Assembly (NCBI GenBank): GCA_001692895.1
Contig: KV748180.1
Span: 3,590,195 to 3,654,194 of the forward strand
DNA length: 64,000 nucleotides
Direction: 5' to 3'
From: Cenococcum geophilum 1.58
Taxonomy: Eukaryota > Ascomycota > Dothideomycetes > Gloniales > Gloniaceae
The position numbers and the translations under genes were made by a program. Positions 35,392 through 49,199 of the stretch are shown piece by piece (the first letter of the stretch is position 1; each line of letters begins with the position of its first letter). The notes beneath the pieces are model-generated. The model did no database searches and was not told the DNA's origin. It was given only the letters and a program-made list of their open reading frames with translations.

Positions 35392-38300
35392 GTACTCCTC
35401 TCCCCTAGATGGTTTGGTCCCTAAACCAAATAAATAACTTAAAAATAGGTAGTATACGGGGTTGCCTATTTTCTACCGCAAAGATATTAGTTCCACTTAC
35501 CGCCCTTAACTAAGCTAATAGCGATTTTCTATGCTGGGTATAGAAAATCCTAATTAGTTAGTTTAGTAAGTAAGGTCGGCAGAACTCTATACTACTACCC
35601 AAATCGGTCCGTGTAGCGTTTCTTAGCAAAAATTTAGCTAATTAGATAACTTTGACTACTGGTTAAAGTTCTATAACATCTTAACTACTATAAATTTTAA
35701 TGCGGTAGTTGGCCGTAACTTTAGCGTAACTTTTCCTTATTTTATGCCCAGTCTGGGGGTCCTAGCTTCTTAGGGTGTTACTTATAAAAGCGTTGTATAG
35801 CTTATTTGTAACCCTTTAGGTCTTCCTCTAGCTGCTAAGTTATATCCTTATAATATTTCCATTTAATCTTATAAGTTAGGCCCTAGGGGTCTTCGTTATA
35901 TATATTAAGGATTTTCTTAAACTCCTATTTGTCTTCTATATTGCCGTTATTATCTCTTTCTGCCACTTGTCCTTATATATTACGGCGCTCTACGGTATTA
36001 ATATTTACTTAGCCAGGGATCTCTTTAGTAGCTTAGAGGCGGACCTTAGATATATAAAAGGATTTATTTACTTAGATATAGTCTAGGAGGTTTACTATAA
36101 CTGCCCCTTAGTATACTACGAGTATAGGGTACGGGCCGTCCTATTTATTGTCCTATTTCTTCTTAGGTCTATTTATTTTTATATTTTCTAAGCTAACTAT
36201 AACTATATTACCTTTATAGAATAACACGCTCTTATCTCTATAGGTATTAGTATTATCTTTATAGTGTTACTATAAAATCTAGGCTAGGGCCTTAAGCTAT
36301 ATTAATATCCGCTTAAAGTGGTTAGCCATAGAGTCTACGCGGAAGAACTCCTTCTTTGTTTATGCTAATAGTGTTAGTAAGCGGGGGCTAGTAGGCTTAA
36401 TTCTAAGGCAAGGGTTAAAGCCATAGTTTATAAAAAACGGGGAAATGCCTATACTTTTATTAACTTAGTTATTCGTAGTAAACTTAGTAAGTAGCAGGTA
36501 GTTAACCTAGTCGTCCTATATAAAGCTAACAAAAGCATAAAGGTATTTATTTACGGCGGCGTTAATAATTTTAGTTTAGCCGTCCGTTTCTAGGTACTAG
36601 GCTAAGCTTAATTACAAGATTGTCTTAAGGCGTTTACTTAGTCGTCGCCAGAAGTTACTAACAAATTATATACCGCGATTAGAGATAATTATGCTTAGTG
36701 CACCGTAGAGCTTATATATATTATTAATAAAGCTATTAACTAACTCCTCTATTAAGAGTCCTATTACTAAAATAAGGTATTATATTTTAGTTAGGCGGTC
36801 TATAATAATAAGGATATATTTATATGCCTTGCTATAGCGTTAGTATACTAGCAGCGTTATGATATAGTTAATTAAGATATTGGTTTATAGGTAGGCGGGT
36901 AATTTTAGTAGCTTTAGGAAACCGGGCGGGGTAGAACGGGGGGTTTTAGTACGAAAGTATAGGGCATAGTCTTTAATAAAGGTAGCCGTAAACTGGGAGA
37001 TTCCTAACTACTAGTATATTTAGTTTAAGAGGTTAAGAGTCTTAACCCGGCCAAAGTAACTAGTGGGGCTACTGCTATAAGAGTAATAGGTAACTTCTAG
37101 GTAGAGGTCTAGAGTGTTAAGGACGAAGAGATATTAGCGGAAGTAGATCTGTCCGTTGATAATACTATATTCTAACTTATCGTAACGGAATAATTTCCTA
37201 ATTTTCTTTAGCTAACGGCAAGCTTTTTAATTACGTAGGGCTGCCACTATATTTCTTACGAGTTTGTTCTCCTAGTATCCTAGCCAAATTAACTTGTCTA
37301 GTGACTTTTCGGCTATTTTGGGGTCTAGAGCGGCTATAAACTCTGTGTTATTAAAGTTACGGGACTTATATAGTAATTCTTCTAAAATTGTAGGGTTAAC
37401 TTTCTAGGGCGGTATAATAACTTAGGCTTAGTAGCGGAGGCGTTTATTATTAGCGTCCTTAGGCCTTATTCCTAGTAGCCAGCTTAGGGCGTTAGGGAGC
37501 GTAGCTTTACTGCTAGGTCTATATATAATTACAAAGTTAAACTATAAAAGGAACTCTGCCTACCAGACTTAGCGCTAGTTTAGCTACTTAGTAGTTATAA
37601 ACATCTATAGGTTCTTATAGTCGGTAATAATTTTAAACGGCTCCTTAGTCCCTTATAGCTTAGGACGCTATTCCTCTAAAGCCTTAATAATAGCTAGGAG
37701 TTTTTTATTATAGATCTTATAGTTACATTCTAGCGCAGAGTGCTTTACAGAGAAGAATGTAACTAGTTTTAATTTTCCGTTGTTATTATACTGGGAAAGG
37801 ACTCTGCTGGAAGCCTAATTCGATATATCTATCTTTACTACTATTTTCTTTATATAGTTATAGTATGCTAGTACTAGTGCTAAAGTAAAGGCTCCCTTAA
37901 GGGCCTTAAACGATTTAGCTTATTCTAGTCCCTATAGCCATTTAATATCCTTCTTTATAAGTTTTGTTATAGGTATAGCGATGGCAGAGTAGCCTTAGAT
38001 AAATTGTTAGTAGAAGTTTATAAAGCCAAGAAATTATTATAGTTCTTTAATTAATGTTGGGTCCTTTTATTCCTATAAGGCCTATATCTTCTTAGGGTCT
38101 ATAGTTATACTATTAGTTAAGATAATTAAGCTAAGGTATTTTATTTTAGTAGAGTAGAACTTAGACTTATTAATATTAATCTAAAGTCCAGCATTACTAA
38201 ATCTTTGGATGACTTTATTTATATACTTAGTGTGCTTGGCACGTGTTTTAAAAAAGATAAGGATATTATTAAGGTAGGTAGTATAGTAGTTGTTAAGGGC

Positions 38301-41300
38301 GTTATATAGAATATGGTTAATATAGTTTTAGAATATAGTGGGTATATTATAGAGGCTAAATGGTATAACTAGTATCTTATAGAGTCTGAACTGGGTAATA
38401 AATGCTATAAGCTACTTATAGCCCTTTATAATCCGGATCTGGTTAAACGCAGCAATTATATTAAGTTTAGTAAAGTACTTAGCGCTATAAAGTGCGTTAA
38501 ATATCTCGCGGATTAGTGGCAGTAGGTATCAATTCTTAATAGTAACTATATTTAGGCCTCGGTAGTTATAGTAGATTTATATACCGCCACTAGGCTTAGT
38601 AGCAAGGAGGAGTGGTATAGCAGCTAGTAAGGTTAATTTGCGGATAAAACCCTTATCCAGCATCTTATTAATCCACTTCTTTATACACCTAAGTTTAGCA
38701 GGTAAAAGTAGTCTATTTTTATAGTACGGGGCCTAGTTTTTAGGGGTGATCTTAATTTTATAGTCCTATAGTTAGTAAGGGGGCAGCTTATCTACGTTTT
38801 TAGGGAGGAAGTGCTTAATATATTTACTAAACTCCTTTAGTAGGCGTTATAGAATATCTTTACGGGTCAATCCTAGTTTACCTTTTAGGAATTTTTTAAC
38901 ATTAGTGTTAACTATCTTCCAATATAAAAGCTTGGGTTTAGTTTTTAGATTTATCTTAAGGAAGTTATAGAAATAGGGGGAAAGCGCTTTATAGGCTTCC
39001 TTTATTATATAGTCGCCTTCTACTAGCTAGTAGAAAGACCTTTCTAATAAGTTTGGTACTTCTATTAGGCCTATAGGCAGCTCTTTAAGCAGCTATTAGT
39101 ACTTATCTTATTTAACTAGTTCTACNAGCTCCGCNATATANATCCTNATTACCTTTANNTCTTTTTATTTANAGAACTNGGTAAAATTAATAGCATAGGT
39201 GCATTTAATATTGTCTAGGTTAGGGCGTATCTAACTCTCTAGTGCTACGGCTAGGCTAGCACGGCTTAGTTGGCCCAGGGGGGCGGAAACAAGGCGGCGG
39301 CCCTATATAGTACGCGCGGGAGACGGGTATAAGGTTAGGCGTTGCAGTAGCGCGGTTTCTATTATCCGGGTCTTAGTAGTTCTATAGCCAGTCCTTACTA
39401 TAACGCGAGCTGTAGTATGCGTATATAGTATATAGCTTAGTTCTGGGTATTAGGCTAAGTAGCTAGGGTTTAAATAATGCCTAGGTTAGGGTTAGTTTCT
39501 TAGTAGTAGCAGTATAAAGCAGACCTTCTTCCTTAGTCTTAGTAGGGCTGGCTAGCCCATTATTTTAGTCTTAAGTACTAGGTTAGTCTAGTCTTCCACT
39601 ATCTTATTTCTTTGCAGCTATATAGGCTCCCCTTTATTAGGAACGTCTTCTACTATTAAGGCTTTATATATAGTCCTAGGCACTAGGCTTAGTAGTGCTA
39701 AGTATCTATATAGGGCGTCCCTGCTAACGTCGGCTATCCCCTATAGGAGGTAGTGCCTAGAGTAGTAGTCTAAGTTAAAGCGGATCTTAAGTTTCCTAAA
39801 GCTNGGATNGGGCTTNTNCTTNTAAAGCTAGGGNATACNTANGATAATTNGGGTAGTNGGNNANAGTTTAGTAATAAAAAAGAGCATAGCTTTAGTATAG
39901 AGGCCGATTAATATTTAGGCGGTAAAGTAGTTTATAATAAGTGAAGTTAGGATGCTGTCTGCGAGGTGTAGTGGCCTAGGTACTAGCAGCTTCTTAGTTA
40001 TAATGTTATACTTTCTTATAATAGACTCTGCGTTAGTAAATACTATTATAGTACTACCGGAGTTTACTAGGCTTACTATATTAATATAAACTTAGGGGTA
40101 TAGGTTACGTAATAAGGAGAGTTAGGTTTAAATAAGGATTAATTTCTTATTACTATTTACTGATCTAAAATTAAGTGGTAGTTTACTAATAAAAAGGACT
40201 AATTAATCTAGTAACAGGGACCTAATCTTCTTATCTTCCTCCTTATATAGTTTAAACCCTTAGGCGCAACTTAGTCTAAGGATTTACCTTTTAACGACTA
40301 GGGTATAAGGCTGTCTTAACGGGGCGGTCTAGTGTCTATCTGGCTAGCGGTGTCTATCTCTATTTTGGTTAGGGTATAGGAAGATAATACCTTACTAACG
40401 ACGTGGCTGTGTTTGTATTTGCTAGCATAAAGTTACTAATACTAGGCGTTATTAACGGGTTAGGCTCCTATATAGGGTATAGTTTAAAGTAACTAAGCTA
40501 TAGGGTTAAAGGGGGGGGGTCGTCTGCCGCGGCTATAATAGGCTCCGCGGTCGCCGCGTTTATAATAGACTTTATAGTCGCCACGTCTGCGGTTATTTAT
40601 TTACGTTATTTAATAGGGTGGCATTAGGACTAGGTTTGCTGTCTTAGTGAGGTTATAGGTATCCTTTTAGTAGCCAGGCAGGCCATAAGTAAGGCACAGT
40701 TTATTATTAACGTGGCGCTTATGTTCTGTGTCTAAGATTTTATTAAGGTCTATAGGTTCTCTAGTTACTACTAGGGTTAGGGTTAATATAGGGGCAGGGG
40801 CTTAAGCAGGTAGGCGGTGGTTAGTATTCTTCTTAAGGTTAGCTTAGTGTGTATAGTTCGCGAGGTTTTTAGTAAATATATTTATCTGCTTACTCCAACC
40901 TATATAGTTACTGTTATTAATTTTATAGGCTAGTCTAAGTACCAGCTCTTCTATCTTTAGAGAGATAAACTTTTAGAGTAGGTCCACCTTCTATTTATCT
41001 ATCTTCTTAGCGCGGACTATTAGCTTATTAAGCTCTCCCTTCTAGGACTAGTAATTACGCTCGCCTTAGGGGAAATAGTTAAGCTTATTCTTTGCGACCT
41101 AGGTTATATTAAGGACCTTATAGTAAGTAGTAAGGTCTTTAAATATATCTTCCTTAGTAGGCTATTTTTACGTAGATATATTGTTTAGGTTCTTATATAT
41201 AAGCTCTAGGCCCTACTTAATAAACTTATAGGCCTTATTCTCTAGTATATCTAAGATGTAAAGGATCTGGGACTAAACTATATTAAAGTAGTCCTAGTCC

Positions 41301-41932
41301 TAGTTAAAGACTCCCTTAATCTTAATATACTAGGTCTTAAAATTAGCTTATTATTCTAGCGGGGTACCTTTTCCGCTAAATATTAGCGGGTCTTTAGATC
41401 TCCGTTTTTTCTGCTAGGTTACTACCGTTATTATAGGGGTTAATTGTTTTAGAACGGTAATAGTCTCTATCTAGAAGTTAATAGTTCCTATTTGGGAAGC
41501 GATAAGGGTACTAAGGTTTTCGTTAGCTTTTTTATTAGCGGTGTTTGTATTATATATACACTATAGTCCTACTTTAATATTATTAAGGAACTTATTAGTA
41601 TAGTTAATAAGGGTAAGGTAAGCTTTGCTAGGCTTAAAGGTCTTAGGGTATAGTAGGGAGCAGCGGATTGTCCACGCGATATTAGGGTATATCTCTATAA
41701 ATAGGTCTACAAAAACATCGCAGGGGTTCTAGGTTTCGGCTATTTCGGCGTTATTAGTGTCGCCCATCTAGGTACTAGGTAAAAACTAAGGATTATTCTA
41801 GGACTATGCTAGGGACGTGTTGGTTTTAGCAGAGGCGTATATAGGTTATAATTGCTCTAAGGCGGAGGTTAATTAGCTAGGGTACGGGGAATCAGTGATC
41901 GCGATAGGGCGTAAATTAAAGATACCACAAAC

Positions 41933-42119
41933 TGTCATAGTGCTGCAATAAAGTAGACTAAATAACTACGTTATGGTATAAAGAGGGGAAGAAGGTAGAA
42001 AGGGGGTATTATATATAAATAGTAGGGCCGGCCGCCAAGTCGCTAGTGGTGGGCCAGCTAACAGTAGGGAATAGTACGAGACAGTATGAAACAGTATGCG
42101 TCAGGTCAGTGCCGTGACA
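41933..42119 (-). repeat. LTR of Gypsy copy 1 (5' LTR)
   Basis: 187 bp, TG..CA. It differs from the left LTR at about 11 positions, all transitions. The 5-bp target duplication GCCTA follows at 42120-42124. Confidence 0.92.
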
Positions 42120-44576
42120 GCCTATTAGGATATACTAAAGATGCGAGTAGCTAGAGCTTAAAGAAAAATCTAAGACAAGAAGAAGCTTAATATAATAACT
42201 TAAGCACGAGATAACGTAATTTAGGGTACTATATTACTGCTATACGGCGACAAATTCTATGCAAAAAATAAGCAGGTAACCTGTATTTAGAGGCTAATCT
42301 ATAATCGCATTAATATTATCCTTATTATATAAACTGGCTTTAGTAAAAGCCTTATTATACAAGTAATTTTAATCCTTTATAAAAATACTATATTGCTAAT
42401 ATTTCTTCCTCTAAATAAGATTGCAAAAGAGCAAGTTTAAAAGGTTAATTAAATTGGTGGTAATGCGCTACTCCTTAACGCCGACGTTAAGGATATAGAT
42501 AAAGCGCTTAAGAATGCAAGAGCCGGCCTATATATTTATATCTTTATTAGTCCTAAGCTTACTAGTACACCATCTTTCCGAGATTTACTTAAAGACCCTA
42601 AGTTTAAGAAGTAATTGGCCTTAGTCGCTGTTAATAAAGCTTATCTTGTTATATAATAGGGCAAGAAGTTTTGCCCCAAGTATGCGCAGCTATGCTATAT
42701 ACGCAATCTAATTAGAAGCTTAGTTCTATAGTTTACCTATTCTATAACTTTTAATCCGGAAACGTTAGAAACGGTAAAGAAGTCCTTAGGCTTTAATAAC
42801 ACCAATATATACCTTAAGTAGACTTCTATTTCCCGTAGAGAGCTTGTCTTTCGTCTTAGCTAAATACTAAAGGATATAATTACTAAATATACCTCGCTTC
42901 GCTTCCTTCTTAATAAGGCTGTCAATCCTCTAACTATTAAAACATATATTAATCCTGCCGTCTTTTAGGGAGGGAGCCGCTTAGCTACTCCGCATAAGAT
43001 TCTAAAGACTATTACATTCTTTAACACTAGAGTCTAAGCTATAGAGGCGCATAAAAGCATATCTAAGTACCTACAGTAGCTATATTTAGCTTAATATACT
43101 AAGAATATCACCCGCTTAATTATGGCCGTATTCCATTAAACAACCTTATTATTTAGCAAGAAGTTAATACTAGATAAGTTTAAGAAACTAGCAGAATCTT
43201 CTAAGATTTAAATTATTTTTGCTATAGAGGCTATTAGGATTAGTGTTAATCTTCTAGACGTCTATAGAGTGGTTATATATGTAATACCGGCGCTTAAATA
43301 ACATTTCTCTTTTCTTCTACAGCGTGGTAGTTAAGCCGGTCGCAATGGTAGAAGGGCTAAAGTAATCTTTTTATTTAAATACTGGTGCTTTAGTAAATAA
43401 GACCTACTCCTATAGCTAAAGCCGAAGGTAGTATACCGTTTAAATTCTCGCCGACAGTAATAGTCTTACGCACTATTATTCTACCCCTTTTCTACCTCTT
43501 AGCCATTACCATCACGCGGATCCCAATTACCGTTAGTTAATTCTATAAACTCGGACGACTTATTAGCCAGCGACACTATCTAGTTAAAGTAGGGAGGTAA
43601 AAAGGAAAACAAGTAGAAGCGTATAGAGATAAGAGATAAGTTTTTCCAGCTATGTAACGATTATAAGTATATTAAAGAAACACTATATAAGTATTTCGCC
43701 GAGCTTAACGCTTTAATTGCTGCCAATACTAATAAAGGCTCCTGCTGTAGTCACTATAATAACTCCCTTTAGTTAAGAACGCCCAAACGTAAAATATATA
43801 ATAAAAAGGGGGCAAATCTGGATGCCAAAAAGAATTATATCCTTAAGAGACTTTAGATATAGGCTTAGACATCAGCAGTACCTATAGCTATTAGTAGATC
43901 TACTCTATTTCCAATATATTACACTATTGCCGTTCTATATACTATGCTATATTAAATAGCATATTAATTCCACCTAATTACTATATATGAACACCTTAAT
44001 AACTATATAAACAAATAGGAGCACGCAGATCTACTATCTAAAAGTCTATAGCAGAAGCTGTGTACGGCCAGTCTTAAATATAATTATATACTACACCCTT
44101 CTTTATAGGGTATAGATGCGATATTTAGGATTTCTAGTATTAATCTAACGCTAAGCTAGAGTTAAACTTTATTAATTAACTCCCTGTTTAATACTGCTAT
44201 ATCTACCGCTATTACTAGTTAAGCTATATTAGTTGCTACCGTATCCGCTATATAACCGCGACTCTCTTTAAGCCTACCCCCGCGCCAGTCTCCTCTGCGC
44301 AATACTTAGGTACTATTACCTACAAAATATAGCCCATTAAGCTTATAAAGCCTAAATATGCAATATATCTAGAATATACTAGATATAAGAAAGAGAAAGA
44401 GGTTTTAGTCATTGTCGCGGTTATAAAGGGAAGGTAAGTTATTACTATTCTAATAATATTTTTGCACCCTATATGTTCCGCTAAGCCCTATTACTAATAA
44501 GCTGTTTAATATATATATAGTAGTATATAAGGAGCTTTGGCTTTATAACTAGATTAATATTACTGCTATTATAGGT

Positions 44577-47500
44577 AGTATAGAAGGGCAAAGCCCGACA
44601 CTAAAAGATAATACTTAATTAAGTATTGTAAATATAAGAACGGAATAACTTAAGTTATACTAGAGAAGTCGTTAATTAATAGAGGGTAGAGGAGAAGTTA
44701 TATTAAGGTAAGGTAAAGTTAAAACCTAAGCTCTTTCTAAAATATATATAACCCTAAGTCTTATATATGTAATAAAAAAACGAACCAAAATAACTAAGGG
44801 GCATTTAACACCACTATATTACCTCCCCTACCTAAAACGTTGTCCCCTAACGTTTCCTTATATCTCCCAAAGTGGGTAATAAATGCCCTAAAAAAGAAGA
44901 CACCTTAACGCCTAATACTCCTCCAACTTATCGAAAGCTGCCTATACTCCCTCCTTAATTATTGCCTCTACTTCTTCCGTATTATCCTTATCTATTATAC
45001 CTTCTACTTTAAGTTCTGCACTCCTATTATCCTACATATTAATATCTCTAGCTTAGAGGTTTAAAGATACTCTTTCTCTAACAGTATATATTTCTGCTTA
45101 TATTTTCTTTTATAAGGGAGATTATAGAATACTAGAGTTAATTACCTACTCTCCTAAAGCAGCACCCCTTTCTGAAATTGGTAAAGGCGTTAGGCGGTAT
45201 AATGCTGCTAGTTTATTAGTGTCTTCTAAGGTACTAATAACTTTTAATAATTGTTTAGGGGCAGTATCCCAGAGGCTATCTCCCTTAGGCTTACTTAGAT
45301 CCTTTAATTTACGATTAATCTCTATAGGCACTACTTTGTTATTAAAGATATTAGGACTAAGGTTTAGAGCAGTAGTCCTAGCGCCTTAAGGCGTAATAGC
45401 CCTATTCTCGCCTTTAGTATAGCCTTTGGAACTATGCTTGGTTAACAAAGAAGCGCTAAAAGTTATACCCTCGTTTTCTGGATCTGAACTTAGGTCTTTA
45501 AGGTATTCTAAGTCATCTACGGGACGCCCATAGCCTTGTTCTTTTACTAAAAAGTAAGACCTTACCCTAAATACCTCTTATTTAAATTCCTTAAGCTCTT
45601 TAAAACTGTTACGAACAGCCTCAGTAACACGCGCCCTATGTCTTTCCCAAAATGCTTCGTATTCATTATTTAAGGTAGAATTTAGAATTACCCGCTGTTT
45701 TGCCCTTACTTAAGGATTATCTTATAAAAGTCTTCCAACTAAAGCATTTAAAAGGGCACTCTTTGCCTGCAGTTATATATAGGCTGGGAATTTATATAAA
45801 GGAATACTAGTAATAGGTTCGCTAGTAGGAGTTAAAACCGGGGGAAGACTAGTTAGATTTATCTATATAACCTCCTACTAGCTCTTAAGCCTAGGGATTT
45901 CTAATTTCCTAGTATTTGGTAGGATTGCGATTAAGTTTAGAGTAACAATTAAGCGGCTTAATGTTGCTTAAGATGCTCCTTATGTAATAGTAGCTTTTAT
46001 AAACCGTACTTCTTTAGTTTTTAACGCAATAGGCATCTAGTTAAGCTTAAACCTCTTAGCATTAGCCCTAGTCCAGGCCGTCTCTATATTCTTAATACGC
46101 CCCCTACTATTAAGTTCTCCGCGCTTTTAAAGTAAATCTACCTATTCTGGTATATACTGATGCATTCTAGGTAGGAGTTCTGCATAAGACTAACTCCCTT
46201 CCTTAACTAAGGAAATACAAGAATAAAGCTAGCTATCTCTAGAATTTGGCCCTCCTTCGCGTACCTGGAGAAGATTAATTTCTAAGTTCCGTTTTTTAGG
46301 AAGATGGCTATTAAGAAACCGGAGCGCGTAGCTTAGATATGTAATGAAATGAGTAGTATTATTAGTGCGTAAAGCTATAGTGTGTCTATAGTGCTCTAGA
46401 TCTATATAAACTACCTATTATAGTAAGGAATAATATATAGTCTGGAGGATATCATCTTTCTCTTCCCTAGTAGTCTTTCGTAAATGGTGTGCGTATATAT
46501 TAAACTCTTCCTTAAAAATACCTAGAATTCCAACGTCTTCCTACTATTTAAATAAATTGGCGTGGTGGATTCTGAGCAGGTCCTATTTAAGTTCCCCTTT
46601 TAAGCCTAATATAAGCTTTTTTAATCCTACGCGGTCTACTAGATAATTGCTAGGCTATATAGTAGAATAAGCGTAAATTCCGAGGTTATTATTTATATAC
46701 TTTAGGCGACTATTCTTTTTAAACTAGAAATAGGAGCTTTTAGCTATCTAGAGAATATTAACAGTATTATAGTTCTTAAAGACTAAGTGGATTTATAAAT
46801 ATAAATTAGTAGAAGAAACGCTAGTATCTAATCCTAATAACCCTGCCATTTTCTAAAGATATATCTAGCATAACGCGCGGACTTCTGTTCTATTTCCTTG
46901 CCAGGCTGTAATAAATTAGTGTAAAATAGAAAAGATACTATCTTTTAGCTCTTTCTTGGAATTAAGGGCCTTAATTAATTCAGCTAGCGTTTTAGAATAA
47001 TACAAGTATTTTATTTTCCGCTTCGGCTATACTTTTACAACAATCACCTCTTCTTTAGCAATTATTGTTGCTTTTTCCTTCCGCCTATTAGCTCTACCAG
47101 AAGCTAGAGGCTCCGTAGGTCCTATCTTTAACTTTTTTCTTAGGGATTTCTTAGAAGCTTTCTTAGCCCTACGTTTCTATAGGGAGCTAGCGACAAGGTT
47201 ATCCTCTAAAGACGTAAATTTATTAGATTTGGAGTCTTCTCCTTACGCTTTAGGTACCTTGCCTCTAAATAGAAACGAGCTACACAGCATTCTTACGTTT
47301 AAGCCTTTAACCTCCTTAAAAGGTAATAGTAGAGGTGCCGGAGCAACTGGCTCTAGTGCAGATTTCTCTTTAGTTTTAATAGTTAAGGCTAGCACTAAAA
47401 GCTTATAGCCTTAGCTTAGATAACAAACGAGCTTCTATTTCTTAATTAACTCCTTATTAACTACCGATCTGAATTTATAGGCGGTAAGAAAGTCTAAGGG

Positions 47501-48116
47501 TATTAGGTATAGGGTCCTTAAGATCCTAACCTTTAAGAGTTCTAGGCGGCTTAGTATTATATTATTAATTATTTCTAATATATCTTTCTTAGAGATCTAA
47601 CTTTTTTTTACCTAATTAATAAAGATATAGATACTTTTTAGTGTATAATACGTGTAGAAGAGCTTATAGGGACCTTCTAAAAGTTCCTCTCCCTACTCCT
47701 TTTTAATTGTATTTCACACCGCCTTAATCTTATTAATCTTATAGGTAATCTTAGAGAGCTTTTTAATGTCCGCAAAGGCGTTTTCCTAATCTTTATTTCC
47801 CAAATTTCCCTTAAGCTTATTATCCTTCTTAATCTTAACCATTGTATTTTTCGCAGCCTTAACTACATTATGCTCCTGGTTTATAATAGCCTATATTAAA
47901 CCATAATAGATATTTACGCGCTAATTAACTGGGTGGCTTTAGGCGGCCCTAAGAATAACCTCTATTATTTGCGCCTTTCCTTAGTATATAAGGGCCATTA
48001 ACCGGATAGTAGAAGGCAGAGGCGCGGGAGGCAGAGGCATAGGAGGTAGAGGCGGCGGCTTTCCTTTTAAGCGGAGTTCCATGGTTCTAGACATTTTTAT
48101 AGTAATATTTCGTATG
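44577..48116 (-). repeat. Unclassified repeat family B, copy 1
   Basis: From AGTATAGAAGGGC at 44577 to about 48116 the sequence matches 50435-53738 in the same orientation, with differences mainly C/T and G/A. On the minus strand a coding-like remnant begins near 48095 with a Pro-rich stretch (KGKPPPLPPMPLPPAP) and passes through basic Lys-rich and Leu-rich segments to about 44,950. No transposase, reverse transcriptase, helicase or gag signature was recognised. Its left end is not repeated at its right end, so it does not look like a simple LTR pair. It is decayed throughout. Confidence 0.6.
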
Positions 48117-48301
48117 CGTAACGGGCGTATAGGTAGTATTTTAAGACAAGAGTTATAATAGTGTTTTCTTAACGTGAGAGAAAAGTAAATAGGTATATAT
48201 AACTAAATAAGACGAGATAACAAGAAATCGAAATAAAGGCCTTATAGTATTTTTTAGAAAAAGGTAAATTAAAAAGGACTGTTATGTGAATTATTAATAT
48301 A

Positions 48302-48370
48302 TTAAGGAACTTTAACCGGCGGTCAAAGTTATTTAATTAGTTAGATTTTCCTTGCCAAGACTTTTCCATA
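48302..48370 (+). repeat. Dispersed palindrome-containing repeat, RIP-mutated copy
   Basis: RIP-altered counterpart of 33386-33455, with a 23-bp palindrome at 48308-48330 (arms AACTTTAACC and GGTCAAAGTT), then a diverged TTAGATT and TGCCAAGA block. Confidence 0.55.
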
Positions 48371-48459
48371 ATAATAACATTAGTTAGTACTAAAAATTGA
48401 CTTTAACCTCTAATATGCTTAACCAAGGTTTCTTAAAGTAAGTAGCTCTTCTCTTAACT

Positions 48460-48960
48460 TAAAAGGAAATAAAAATGCTAAATTAAAAATTATAGAGCGT
48501 GAAAATATAAAATACTTATAAGAGATAGTTACTAGTAATAAGGATAAAAGGAAGAAGACTATGCATAAAGTTATTCTTTATAAGAGCAGTTATTAAGACT
48601 AAGGATTTAGAACTAGCTTTAAAGAAGTAAACTCTTTTCCTAATTACTTATGGCAGTAAGGTAGGAGTATAGTAGAAGACTCTTAGTCTTTAAGAATGCT
48701 AGCTATTATAGTGCCAAGTATTCCTTAGATAAGCCTTACTTATAATTACTTTACGCGTTCGTTATAGAGATAAAGAGAAAAAAGAGAAAGAGTTGCTGCT
48801 TATAGTAATAGGTGTCCTAAGTAACGGCTTGCCTATAAAAGGATCTTTATAGAAGACCGTCTCTTAGTAGAGCTATAATCCTTAAGACGTAATAAGATTA
48901 TAATATAATTAGAAGGGAGAAACGCATATAAAGAATAGGTAGAATTAACTATAACTATAA
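48460..48960 (+). other. RIP-decayed sequence, possibly the 3' part of a pogo-type transposon
   Basis: In the plus strand, short stretches rich in Lys/Glu/Arg (for example NEDKRKKTMHK) recall the charged C-terminal tail of fungal pogo/Fot transposases. No catalytic part, terminal repeat or TA target duplication was found, so the assignment is weak. Confidence 0.25.
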
Positions 48961-49199
48961 TATAATCTTGGTTAATTACTATTTATAAAGGCTTTCTCTC
49001 TTACTTCTTTCCTTCTGCTTTCTTTCCTTAAAAGGGTTTAATTAAGCTTAGCTTGTATAATCTTTATACTAATAGAGTAGTACGGCGCTATACCGGTATA
49101 GTAGGAAACTGGCTGTTTATCTTTTAGGAAGCTTAAAGGAACTCTTTTAATAAGTAGTGGCGATTAAGTTGCTTAAATAAGAGGGCAGGAGGACTTTTA

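Larger units (their letters stand above)
35205..42119 (-). mobile_element. Ty3/Gypsy LTR retrotransposon copy 1, full length but broken (fossil)
   Basis: A 6,915-bp element in minus orientation with 187-bp LTRs (35205-35391 and 41933-42119), TG..CA ends and a 5-bp target duplication. Parts in order from 41.9 kb leftward are: a primer-binding-like site beside the LTR, a gag-like region with a zinc-knuckle trace, a protease-reverse transcriptase-RNase H region, an integrase region, and a purine tract next to the left LTR. It is broken by a very large number of RIP-type changes and cannot be functional. The two LTRs differ only by transitions, so LTR divergence reflects RIP and gives no reliable age. 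It is younger than the RecQ-like unit it lies in. Two clusters of ambiguous bases (39126-39179, 39804-39864) lie inside. Confidence 0.92.
34840..44576 (+). pseudogene. RecQ-like helicase repeat unit, RIP-decayed and split by a Gypsy element
   Basis: After setting aside the Gypsy element at 35,205-42,119, plus-strand sequence resembles a RecQ-family DEAH helicase. Visible remnants are a Walker A region near 42,320 (TGFSKS for GxGKS), a block LLLNADVKDIDKAL, a Walker B region near 42,620 (LVAVNKAY, in place of VDEAH), then SITFNPETLETVKKSLG at the position of motif III. Further C-terminal helicase-like sequence continues to about 44,200. The sequence is heavily altered and has stops in all frames. 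RIP acts on duplicated DNA, so the unit must be repeated in the genome. Repeated RecQ helicases in fungi are often telomere-linked; no telomere repeat is visible here, so that link is inference. Outer borders are approximate. Confidence 0.6.
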
